Source: a virus
Length of the DNA stretch: 39,290 bases
IMG/VR virus record: IMGVR_UViG_3300035698_035383
Span: 1-39,290 of that record
Strand: one strand, 5' to 3'
Positions 1 through 6,489 of this stretch are shown one piece after another. A program made the position numbers and the translations under genes. The notes beneath the pieces were generated by a model. It did no database searches. It saw only the letters and a list, made by a program, of their open reading frames with translations, and had not been told where the DNA came from. Every line of letters begins with the position of its first letter. Within the stretch, counting starts at the first letter, position 1.

Positions 1-183
1 ATGAAAACAACAATAAACATTAAAGGCCATCTGATTATTGAACCGGAAAATAAACTAGAGGCCTTAGCATTAACTCAGCTTAGTAAGACGTGTGAAAGTG
101 ACAGGGTGATTGATCGCCACTCCAAACGCCAAAGCACTCGAACTATCGGTTTCAATATGAAGCCAAAAGAGACTGATTCATAA
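1..183 (+). CDS. Small hypothetical protein (60 aa), possibly 5'-truncated
   Basis: The frame is open from the first base of the window. The ATG at position 1 may be the true start or an internal Met of a longer gene. The N-terminal half (TINIKGHLIIEPENKLEALAL) has alternating hydrophobic residues; the C-terminal half is polar and basic. No motif is recognised. It lies just upstream of a terminator-like hairpin (197-221) and reads in the same direction as the phage early genes, so it is probably the tail of an early operon. Function unknown. Confidence 0.4.
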   Translation: MKTTINIKGHLIIEPENKLEALALTQLSKTCESDRVIDRHSKRQSTRTIGFNMKPKETDS

Positions 184-196
184 ATTAACTCACCTG

Positions 197-234
197 TAGT
201 AAGTCCCACAGGGGCTAACTAGGACCGCTTTTTT
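197..234 (+). terminator. Hairpin with downstream T-run after the first gene
   Basis: The arms TAGTAAGTCCC (197-207) and GGGGCTAACTA (211-221) pair over 11 positions with one A-A mismatch and one T-G wobble, closed by a 3-nt ACA loop. A run of six T follows at 229-234, after 7 intervening bases. The gap before the T-run is long for a classical intrinsic terminator, so it may instead be an RNA-level regulatory hairpin. A related hairpin lies at 4070-4092. Confidence 0.45.
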
Positions 235-272
235 AACACCAAAACAACCATCTGCGTGAAAGGTACGTACAC

Positions 273-632
273 ATGACAATTCAACCTATTACTTACGACA
301 CACGTTATGCAGCTCAGCTTATTAAGTCATTCAACAATCTCCATCGTGGAGAAAAGATGCAATCCATGCTGGATGATTTGTTTTCATGGGGTGAGTCTTT
401 TGCACAAACATTATTTGAATTCAAAGAGGATGATTGTCTCTCGACTCTCTACAAGCCGGTTCATTCATTGGCTCCAAAGGATAGCTTCAAGACCCTTTAT
501 CAGGCTGTAAATAAAAGTGACCTCGTCACAGTTAAGCACATTCTTGACACCTACGCAAATCAAGTAAACGAGTACCAGGAAGTAATCGAGTTATTCGACT
601 ACCAATACGCGGAAACACTTTCACTCAACTAA
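273..632 (+). CDS. Hypothetical early phage protein (119 aa)
   Basis: Soluble, predicted mainly helical and acidic, with no signal peptide or membrane segment. The stretch with KSFNNLHRGEKMQSMLDDLF and the C-terminal helices (VKHILDTYANQVNEYQEVIELF) look like a compact helical domain. No family is recognised. A GAAAGG stretch lies upstream of the ATG at suboptimal distance. It is the first complete gene of the early module, so a small regulatory or anti-host role is possible but not shown. A 67-residue frame overlapping it is an out-of-frame shadow. Confidence 0.6.
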   Translation: MTIQPITYDTRYAAQLIKSFNNLHRGEKMQSMLDDLFSWGESFAQTLFEFKEDDCLSTLYKPVHSLAPKDSFKTLYQAVNKSDLVTVKHILDTYANQVNEYQEVIELFDYQYAETLSLN

Positions 633-662
633 CCGAAACCCAAGAGCAAGGAAACTATTTAA

Positions 663-1721
663 GTGATAACCATAATTAACGAAGAGCGTAGGAAGCTCTC
701 ACAAGAAGAATTTAACGCCATTATGAAAGAGCATGCGGCCTGGCAATACGACGATGATACAGGCACTCGTGCAGAGTTTTGCGGAGTTGACTTAACACAG
801 TGTGATCTGACTAAGCGTGATTTATCACACTGTATATTCCGGAATGCGAATCTTAAGTCCGTTAACTTTGAAGGGTCTGATTTAAGATTTACTACGTTCG
901 CAAGCTGTAACCTAAACGGGATAAAAGCGAAGGATGCCGACTTTTCAGAGTCTGTTTTCAAGTACTGTAATATTTCAAATTGTGAGTGCGAGGCCTCAAA
1001 CTTTACGCTAGCAAATTTCGAATATGTCAGTTTATTTGATTCTGATTTTGTTAATGCATCTTTCGGCGAGGCTATCTTAGAGGCATGCACGCTTAGGGAT
1101 TCACTCTTGAGTAGTGCTGACTTTAGTCGGTCTGAAATTGCTCACTGCCACTTCAGTCGATCAACTTTAAAGGGAGCTAGCTTTCAATTTGCATGTGTTA
1201 AAAACACTTCGTTTCAATCAGCGTTCTTGCAAAATGTAGACTTCAGAAATGCTCTCTTGGGCGACGTCGACTTCTCGGATAGTTGTATTTTCAACGTGGA
1301 CGTTTCGGGTGCGAACGTTTTCGATTGCAATTTCCTTAACACAAAAATCAAAGACACCGCATTAGCCGTTTTGTATGCAGGTTACTACACGGTCGTGTTC
1401 ATGAAGAGCGAAATGCTTATTGGGTGTATAAAAAAAACATACTCAGACTGGCTTGAAGTGGATGAGGTGGAAGCCGAAAGCCTCTGTGTGAATGATGGTG
1501 GCGACTTCTTTAAAACCTGGCGAGAACCCCTCTTCAAGATCAGGCACTCCCTGATAAGTATTCTCGGGGAAGTTCCAGGTGAGTTACCTCAGTCCGACAA
1601 CCCAATGGAAAACTTCCTACAGATTGAAGGGGTTAGCAAAAATGGACTTGATCAAAGAGACATCAATATTCAAGCCCGGGGTAGAGCGTACAGGATGATT
1701 CAAGAACCCAGCAATAACTAA
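663..1721 (+). CDS. Pentapeptide-repeat protein (352 aa)
   Basis: Starts at a GTG with an AAGGA sequence about 10 nt upstream. Residues roughly 43-235 are pentapeptide repeats of the A(D/N)(L/F)XX type (NANLKSVNFEGSDLRF, ADFSES, SADFSRSEI, VDFRNALLGDVDFSDS), which fold as a right-handed quadrilateral beta-helix. Residues about 243-300 form a distinct C-terminal part with YAGYYTVVFMKSEMLIGCIKKT and FFKTWREPLFKIRHSL. From memory, that tail resembles a region common in phage pentapeptide proteins (IGC, later a TW/WW motif). Some pentapeptide proteins mimic DNA and bind gyrase; whether this one does is unknown. Context is an early-gene region, so host or DNA-process modulation is a reasonable inference. 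Confidence 0.85.
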   Translation: MITIINEERRKLSQEEFNAIMKEHAAWQYDDDTGTRAEFCGVDLTQCDLTKRDLSHCIFRNANLKSVNFEGSDLRFTTFASCNLNGIKAKDADFSESVFKYCNISNCECEASNFTLANFEYVSLFDSDFVNASFGEAILEACTLRDSLLSSADFSRSEIAHCHFSRSTLKGASFQFACVKNTSFQSAFLQNVDFRNALLGDVDFSDSCIFNVDVSGANVFDCNFLNTKIKDTALAVLYAGYYTVVFMKSEMLIGCIKKTYSDWLEVDEVEAESLCVNDGGDFFKTWREPLFKIRHSLISILGEVPGELPQSDNPMENFLQIEGVSKNGLDQRDINIQARGRAYRMIQEPSNN

Positions 1722-1819
1722 CCAGAAAGGAGATTCGGCGAAGGCATAAAACAGCAAGCTTAATAATCATAGCTGCATGACAGCTTAACTAAACGAAGTT
1801 CAAGAGAGGAATTTAATTT

Positions 1820-2383
1820 ATGGAAGAGACTTTTGAGTTTTACACTAAGAACGGACTTAAGGTCACGATTGACCGTTCCGTTTTATTCACAAACTTTGAG
1901 TGCCAATCCCCTGACGGTTCAACTTGTTTTCTGTCTGTAGCTGATCTGACTTGGCACGCCAAAAAAAGTGGGAATACTCATTACACTTATGCCCGTTTAC
2001 CTGACGGTTCAACCATCTTGTTGCATCGTTTAGTTTTTGAAGGGCCAGCTGAATCGGAAGTAATTGACCACGTCAACGGTAACGGTTTAGACAACCGTCA
2101 AAGCAATCTACGATCAGCAACCGTAAAGCAGAATGCCCAAAACCAGCGGAAGACAGCGAGGCCAACTACCTCACGTTACAAAGGAGTTTATGCTCCACCA
2201 GGCAGGAGGGCACAAGCCTACATCCATTCAAACGGTCGCAAGATTCACTTAGGCACATTTGACTCTCAGAAGACAGCAGCGAGGGAATACGACAAAGCCG
2301 CCCTTGCTGAATTCGGTGAGTTTGCCAGTGTGAATTTCAAGTCGTCGAAGGATGCTTACAACGCTGAACCGTCCTTGAATTAG
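1820..2383 (+). CDS. HNH endonuclease with AP2 DNA-binding domain (187 aa)
   Basis: Free-standing homing-type endonuclease. The HNH region (about residues 72-112) shows HRLVFEG, VIDHVNGNGLDNRQSNLR and the usual N-x-x-N-Q tail (KQNAQNQRK). An AP2-like domain follows (about 118-175: SRYKGVY, AYIHSNGRKIHLGTF, TAAREYDKAALAEFGEFASVNF). The order HNH_3 then AP2 is the common arrangement in phage homing nucleases. The ATG has a GAGAGGAA Shine-Dalgarno about 9 nt upstream. It sits between unrelated early genes, as expected for a mobile nuclease inserted in an intergenic site. It may alternatively be a regular phage HNH enzyme. Confidence 0.92.
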   Translation: MEETFEFYTKNGLKVTIDRSVLFTNFECQSPDGSTCFLSVADLTWHAKKSGNTHYTYARLPDGSTILLHRLVFEGPAESEVIDHVNGNGLDNRQSNLRSATVKQNAQNQRKTARPTTSRYKGVYAPPGRRAQAYIHSNGRKIHLGTFDSQKTAAREYDKAALAEFGEFASVNFKSSKDAYNAEPSLN

Positions 2384-2396
2384 AAGGGCGAGTTGA

Positions 2397-2654
2397 ATGC
2401 AGGAATTAGAAGAAGCATTGCGGCCGAGTCAGTTCTCAATACCAAACAAAATAAAATATGAACAGATTCCGAAAGAACTAATTGATATCGACTGGAGTGA
2501 CCCAGAAGAAGAACCCCCTTCAGAATTAGACACACTTATGGGGGACTATTTAGCAGAACAAAATCACGAAAGGAAAAGGAAAATATTCAAACAATTCATG
2601 GAGTGTCAGGAGAGCATGTTCCAGAGAATTAGAAAGGAAGTTGTAACAAAATGA
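2397..2654 (+). CDS. Small acidic hypothetical protein (85 aa)
   Basis: Charged, low-hydrophobicity protein with a proline/acid-rich centre (IDIDWSDPEEEPPSELDTL) and a basic helical C-terminus (ERKRKIFKQFMECQESMFQRIRKEV). An AAGGGCGAG sequence lies just upstream of the ATG. Its TGA overlaps the ATG of the next small frame (ATGA at 2651-2654), which suggests coupled translation. Function unknown; the position before the recombination genes fits an accessory recombination or replication factor. Confidence 0.6.
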   Translation: MQELEEALRPSQFSIPNKIKYEQIPKELIDIDWSDPEEEPPSELDTLMGDYLAEQNHERKRKIFKQFMECQESMFQRIRKEVVTK

Positions 2655-2890
2655 TTTTATGGAAAGTCCTCTTAGTGGCCGGGGCCTTATTGGTGCTCAC
2701 TCACTATTTGGATGAGCAGGCCAGACGTAAAGGAAAGGAGAAACATGACGCAAGAAAACACAACAATTCAACAGGTGATTCAGAAAGGGAAGAGAGCCGG
2801 ACCACGGCGAATTATGGTGTATGGTACGCACGGGATCGGCAAAAGCACTTTTGCGGCCCAGGCACCCGGAGTCGTTTTTATCAGCACTGA
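2651..2890 (+). CDS. Possible small membrane protein overlapping the Sak4-like gene (79 aa)
   Basis: The start is an ATGA overlap with the previous gene. Residues 2-19 are strongly hydrophobic (ILWKVLLVAGALLVLTHYL), followed by a charged soluble tail, consistent with a single-pass membrane peptide. It overlaps the next gene by 146 nt in another frame, which is unusual and argues that only the first part may be under selection. The ATGA junction and hydrophobic N-terminus support translation; the long overlap speaks against the whole frame being conserved. Confidence 0.35.
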   Translation: MILWKVLLVAGALLVLTHYLDEQARRKGKEKHDARKHNNSTGDSEREESRTTANYGVWYARDRQKHFCGPGTRSRFYQH

Positions 2891-3494
2891 GGATGGGATA
2901 GCTGACATTGATTGTGAGTCTTTCCCGGTATGTAAAACGCTTGAGCAGTTTGGCGGTTACTTGGATTTGTTACTGAGAGAGGAGCATCCTTACCAAACGG
3001 TAGCCGTTGATTCTCTCGACTGGTTAGAGCGGCTTATTTGGCAATTCGTGTGTGAGAAGTACAAGGTAAAAACGCTTGTAGATCTTGGGTTTGGGAAGGG
3101 GTACGCGGAAGCTCTCAATATCTGGATGGAGATTCTTAAGAAACTAAGTGAGCTTCGAGAAGTCCGGATGATGGGAATTGTTTTGCTGGCTCACGCAAAT
3201 GTGAAAAAGTTTGATGACCCAGAAAGAGAGTCTTATGACCGGTACTCACCGAAGTTGCACGACAAAGCATCTGAAGCGGTTCAGGAATGGTGTGATGAGG
3301 TGCTGTTTGCCTCTTACAAAGTATTCACCCAAACGGAAGAGAAAGGATTTAGTCAAAAAACAAGAGGCATCGGGACTGGTGAACGAGTTCTGAGAACGAC
3401 TGAGAGACCATTTTGTGTTGCAAAGAACCGGCTTACAGGAATGCCGGACGAGATTTCTTTGTGCTGGGACAGTTACATTCAGCACCTAAATTAA
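2745..3494 (+). CDS. Sak4-like RecA-fold ATPase (AAA_24 type), phage recombinase (249 aa)
   Basis: The Walker A motif GTHGIGKST lies near the N-terminus (about residues 26-34), and VAVDSLDWLERLIW matches a Walker B-like strand plus helix. A later segment, GIVLLAHANVKKFDDP, resembles the sensor strand of RecA-fold ATPases. Length and motif spacing fit phage AAA_24/Sak4 proteins, which act in single-strand annealing or strand exchange with an SSB partner. I chose the ATG at 2745 because GGAAAGGAG lies 4 nt upstream (2732-2740); the upstream in-frame ATG at 2712 lacks such a site. A DUF669-like candidate SSB follows immediately, the usual Sak4 neighbourhood. Confidence 0.85.
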   Translation: MTQENTTIQQVIQKGKRAGPRRIMVYGTHGIGKSTFAAQAPGVVFISTEDGIADIDCESFPVCKTLEQFGGYLDLLLREEHPYQTVAVDSLDWLERLIWQFVCEKYKVKTLVDLGFGKGYAEALNIWMEILKKLSELREVRMMGIVLLAHANVKKFDDPERESYDRYSPKLHDKASEAVQEWCDEVLFASYKVFTQTEEKGFSQKTRGIGTGERVLRTTERPFCVAKNRLTGMPDEISLCWDSYIQHLN

Positions 3495-3511
3495 GAAGAA
3501 AGAGAGAATGT

Positions 3512-4039
3512 ATGAATTCATTGTTTGATGGGTTTGATGCGAATGAGGTAGAGCCGTCGGTCGGTTTTGAGGAGTTACCAGCCGGTAACTATGTCGCAAT
3601 CGTTGCGAGTTCAGAAGAGAAAGAAACGGCCAGCAAAACGGGTAGATACTTAGGCCTCAAGTTTCAGATTGTGGAAGGTCAATATGCTAATCGTGTTTTG
3701 TTTGCCAATCTGAATTTAGTTAACCCAAACCCCAAAGCTGTCCAGATAGCGAGAGCGGAATTGTCTGCCCTTTGTCGTGCAATCGGTACGCCAGTGATTC
3801 GCGATTCATCCGAGCTTCACGGTAAGCCCCTGGTGCTTAAGGTCGGATTTGAAAAAGACAAACAGACCGGCGAGATGAAGAATGCGATTAAGGGTTATGA
3901 AAAATACACTGTCGGTGATGCGGTTCAGTCACTCGTAAATCAGTCTGTTGGCCAGCCCGCTAATCATATACCGCCAGTGTCACCAGCTCAAAATAGCTGG
4001 ATGGGTGGCGGTGCAAATCCGAATGCCGTTCCATTTTAA
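3512..4039 (+). CDS. DUF669-like protein, candidate phage ssDNA-binding partner (175 aa)
   Basis: Starts at an ATG preceded by a purine-rich site (AAGAAAGAGAG); the open frame upstream has no better start. The core shows ELPAGNYVAIVASSEEKETASKTGRYLGLKFQIVEGQYANRVLFANLNL (residues about 18-65), the pattern of DUF669 proteins, which are often encoded next to Sak4 or Erf recombinases and probably bind single-stranded DNA through an OB-like fold. The C-terminus is proline/glycine-rich and ends in an aromatic (NAVPF), reminiscent of protein-interaction tails on SSBs. The SSB role is inferred from family and context. Confidence 0.8.
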   Translation: MNSLFDGFDANEVEPSVGFEELPAGNYVAIVASSEEKETASKTGRYLGLKFQIVEGQYANRVLFANLNLVNPNPKAVQIARAELSALCRAIGTPVIRDSSELHGKPLVLKVGFEKDKQTGEMKNAIKGYEKYTVGDAVQSLVNQSVGQPANHIPPVSPAQNSWMGGGANPNAVPF

Positions 4040-4069
4040 AATCTAAGATTGAGGCATGTCGTTTTCACA

Positions 4070-4096
4070 GGTAGTCCCTTCATGGGGCTACCATTT
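4070..4096 (+). terminator. Terminator-like hairpin after the DUF669-like gene
   Basis: The arms GGTAGTCCC (4070-4078) and GGGGCTACC (4084-4092) form a 9-bp stem with one internal T-G wobble, closed by TTCAT and followed by ATTTT. It lies in the gap before the helicase gene and could end or attenuate the upstream transcript. The AGTCCC/GGGGCT core with the same wobble recurs at 197-221. Confidence 0.6.
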
Positions 4097-4122
4097 TGAG
4101 GCTCTAATAAACTTTAAATAAC

Positions 4123-5838
4123 ATGGAATTAAGAAAATACCAAAGCGAGACCGTTGATGCGGTTTACCAATACTTGAATACGCGAAAGGGAAACCCGTGT
4201 GCTGTTATTCCTACTGGCGGTGGTAAGACTCCCATCATGGCGACTCTCTGTAAAGATGTTGCTGGTTGGGATGGGCGGACTCTTATTCTGGCGAACAGTA
4301 AAGAACTATTGCAGCAATCTGCTGATAAGTTAAACACTGTTTGTCCGGAAGTCTCAGCGGGAATCTACTCAGCTGGACTCAAGAGACGAGACACTGACGA
4401 GGCGGTAATTGTTGGTGGCATTCAGTCGATTTACAAGAAGGCAGCCGAGATTGGAAAGATTGATTTAATCTTAGTCGATGAAGCTCACTTGATTCCGCCT
4501 GATGGTGAGGGGATGTATCGACAGTTTTTGAAAGATATGGGAATCGTTAACCCAAGAAATCGAATCGTAGGCTTGACGGCCACGCCTTATCGGATGAAGT
4601 CGGGAATGATTTGTGGTCCTGGAAACATTTTAAATGATGTCTGCTACGAGGTGGGCGTTAAGGAACTCATAGACCAGGGTTACCTGTGTCCGCTAGTAAG
4701 TAAGAGAGGGAAAGGACACGCTGATACATCTGGTTTGCATACTCGGGCGGGAGAGTTTATTGCCTCAGAAGTTACCGACTTAATGGACACTGAGGAGCTG
4801 GTTAAGAATGCGGTTAAGGATGTTGTTAGCAAGACAGTTGATCGAAATTCGGTCTTGGTTTTCGCGGCGAGCGTAGAGCATGGGCAGCATATACAAGATG
4901 AGTTTCAGAATGAATATGGTTTCGAGTGTGGGTTTGTTTGTGACAAAACTAGTGATAAGGAAAGACTGAGAACGCTAGAGCGATTTAAGCAAGGCGACCT
5001 TAAATACCTGGTCAATGTAAACATCCTGACGACTGGTTTTGATGCACCGAATATCGATTGTGTTGTGCTACTAAGACCGACTCTTTCACCTGGTTTGTAT
5101 TACCAGATGGTGGGACGGGGGCTCAGGTTATTCGAAGGCAAGGTTGACTGTTTGATTCTTGATTATGGTGAGAATATTAAACGGCACGGGCCTATCGATG
5201 AGATTGAGCCACATAGTAAGCGTGCTTCTGGATCGGGTGATAGGGAAGCCGTTTTAAAGCTATGTCCAGAGTGTGAGACCTATGTTCCTGCTGGTGTTCG
5301 ACAGTGTTCTGAATGTGATTACGAGTTTGAAATCAAGGCCACTAAGCATCAACCTGTGGCCAGTACAGAGAGTGTGATTTCTACCGTCTCGCTCCCAGAG
5401 TGGTACACAGTTAACGCGGTGACTTATTCAGTACATCGGAAGAAAGGTTGGCAGGATGGCGACCCTCTCACCTTAAAGGTTAATTACCGGAGTGGGGTTG
5501 GTGTTTACTTCAATGAGTGGATTTGTATTGAACACGAAGGATTTGCAAAAACCAAGGCGGTTAACTGGTGGGCTAAACACTCAGAGGAACCGGTTCCGGA
5601 AACTACACCTGAGGCGGTTGAAATCTGTGAACGAGGCGGAGTAATCAAGCCGTCTCAGATCTTAATCAAGAAAACTCCTGGCAGTCAGTGGGCGGAAGTT
5701 ATTGACCACAACCTGCTTGAGCCACTCGTTGAGCTTAAGCGAAGGGAAATCCTGTTCGACTTTAAGACTGAAGAGAGTGAAGGCCCCAGCGAATGGGCGG
5801 CTGGTTTATTTTTTAACAGTAAAGAATCGAAGAATTAG
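4123..5838 (+). CDS. SF2 DEAD/DEAH-box helicase with C-terminal zinc ribbon (571 aa)
   Basis: Superfamily 2 helicase motifs are clear: Q-motif-like LRKYQ at residues 3-7, motif I PTGGGKT (30-36), motif II DEAH (119-122), motif III LTATP (151-155), and motif VI region YYQMVGRGLR. A four-cysteine zinc ribbon follows (CPEC at 381-384, CSEC about 13 residues later). About 165 residues after it contain KKGWQDGDPLTLKVNYRSG and VNWWAKHS, recalling the DNA-interacting tail of RadD-like and phage T5 D10-like helicases. Likely roles are fork remodelling or recombination-dependent replication. The ATG has no strong Shine-Dalgarno. Confidence 0.9.
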   Translation: MELRKYQSETVDAVYQYLNTRKGNPCAVIPTGGGKTPIMATLCKDVAGWDGRTLILANSKELLQQSADKLNTVCPEVSAGIYSAGLKRRDTDEAVIVGGIQSIYKKAAEIGKIDLILVDEAHLIPPDGEGMYRQFLKDMGIVNPRNRIVGLTATPYRMKSGMICGPGNILNDVCYEVGVKELIDQGYLCPLVSKRGKGHADTSGLHTRAGEFIASEVTDLMDTEELVKNAVKDVVSKTVDRNSVLVFAASVEHGQHIQDEFQNEYGFECGFVCDKTSDKERLRTLERFKQGDLKYLVNVNILTTGFDAPNIDCVVLLRPTLSPGLYYQMVGRGLRLFEGKVDCLILDYGENIKRHGPIDEIEPHSKRASGSGDREAVLKLCPECETYVPAGVRQCSECDYEFEIKATKHQPVASTESVISTVSLPEWYTVNAVTYSVHRKKGWQDGDPLTLKVNYRSGVGVYFNEWICIEHEGFAKTKAVNWWAKHSEEPVPETTPEAVEICERGGVIKPSQILIKKTPGSQWAEVIDHNLLEPLVELKRREILFDFKTEESEGPSEWAAGLFFNSKESKN

Positions 5839-5896
5839 GAAGAGAGTGTGTTCAAAAATGTTGCTGGCAAAACAAGTAATAAGCATTATAAAAATC

Positions 5897-5919
5897 TTTC
5901 AAATAATGATTATTTGAAA
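5897..5919. promoter_or_regulatory. Perfect AT-rich palindrome, candidate operator
   Basis: The arms TTTCAAATAA and TTATTTGAAA are exact reverse complements around a 3-nt TGA centre. AT-richness makes a terminator unlikely. Size and symmetry fit a dimeric repressor site. No promoter is confidently placed next to it. Confidence 0.4.
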
Positions 5920-6198
5920 TAGCCCATAGCAATGGGGCATAGAATGATTGTAGTAAATTTTCACGGCTCCCTGACGGTTCTTTTATGAGAAACACCCAAA
6001 CAGGCGGAAAACTCAATGCGTAAATCAATAGCAATGAACATGAGATACAGACACTTTTCAAGGTTATTCTAAATCGGCCCAAACTAAAACGGTTTTTATC
6101 GGACACAGAAAACTCCTCGGAACAATAGAGACTTAACAAAGACAGTTTAAACGATTGGTTAAGGTCACGCTACTTGAAAATGAACTTAACTATGGGTG

Positions 6199-6225
6199 TT
6201 ATTCTCGAGCAGTATTTGAGAATAA
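6199..6225. promoter_or_regulatory. Inverted repeat upstream of the small gene before prim-pol
   Basis: The arms TTATTCTC and GAGAATAA are perfect 8-bp reverse complements with an 11-nt spacer, ending about 36 bases before the next start codon. It is a candidate operator or a 5'-UTR hairpin. Confidence 0.3.
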
Positions 6226-6261
6226 TTGTCTTCTCCAGGGAACAAAATCAGAAAGGAAGAA

Positions 6262-6474
6262 ATGCACGTAACAGAAATCAGCACAACATCAATTGTACTA
6301 ACCGATAATGGCTGTCTGTTTTTGATAACTACAAAACCAATGGATAGTGCATCAAAAGTAGTTGGCCATTACGTCAATCAAGAAGGCCAATTGATAGCTA
6401 TCACCAGGGGCTCAACGCGAGCTGCTGAAATCAAAGATGCTGTTAAGAAACACTTTGGAAACCTCTTCAACTAG
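6262..6474 (+). CDS. Small hypothetical protein upstream of prim-pol (70 aa)
   Basis: I chose the ATG at 6262 because AAGGA lies 4 nt upstream; a longer in-frame TTG start at 6226 has no such site. The protein (starting MHVTEISTTSIVLTDNGCLF) alternates hydrophobic residues as a small beta domain, ending in a basic helix (AAEIKDAVKKHFGNLFN). No family is recognised. It lies 15 bases before the prim-pol gene and is probably cotranscribed, so a replication accessory role is possible. Confidence 0.55.
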   Translation: MHVTEISTTSIVLTDNGCLFLITTKPMDSASKVVGHYVNQEGQLIAITRGSTRAAEIKDAVKKHFGNLFN

Positions 6475-6489
6475 TCGGCAGGAAACCAG

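Larger units (their letters stand above)
5839..6261. other. Intergenic region with two palindromes
   Basis: No convincing gene in 423 bases. It holds a perfect 10-bp AT-rich inverted repeat (5897-5919), a weaker GCCCAT/ATGGGGC hairpin just after it, and an 8-bp inverted repeat (6199-6225). A purine-rich AGGAAGAGAG site precedes two overlapping mini-frames of 20-25 codons starting at 5846-5848, but neither can be supported as a gene. A 95-residue minus-strand frame here has no ribosome site and looks spurious. Confidence 0.5.

Noticed and set aside
659-1090. 143-residue minus frame opposite the pentapeptide gene
   Set aside because: Serine/alanine-rich antisense of pentapeptide repeats with no ribosome site.
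5852-6139. 95-residue minus frame in the early gap
   Set aside because: No ribosome site, spans a palindrome, and the sequence does not resemble a folded protein.
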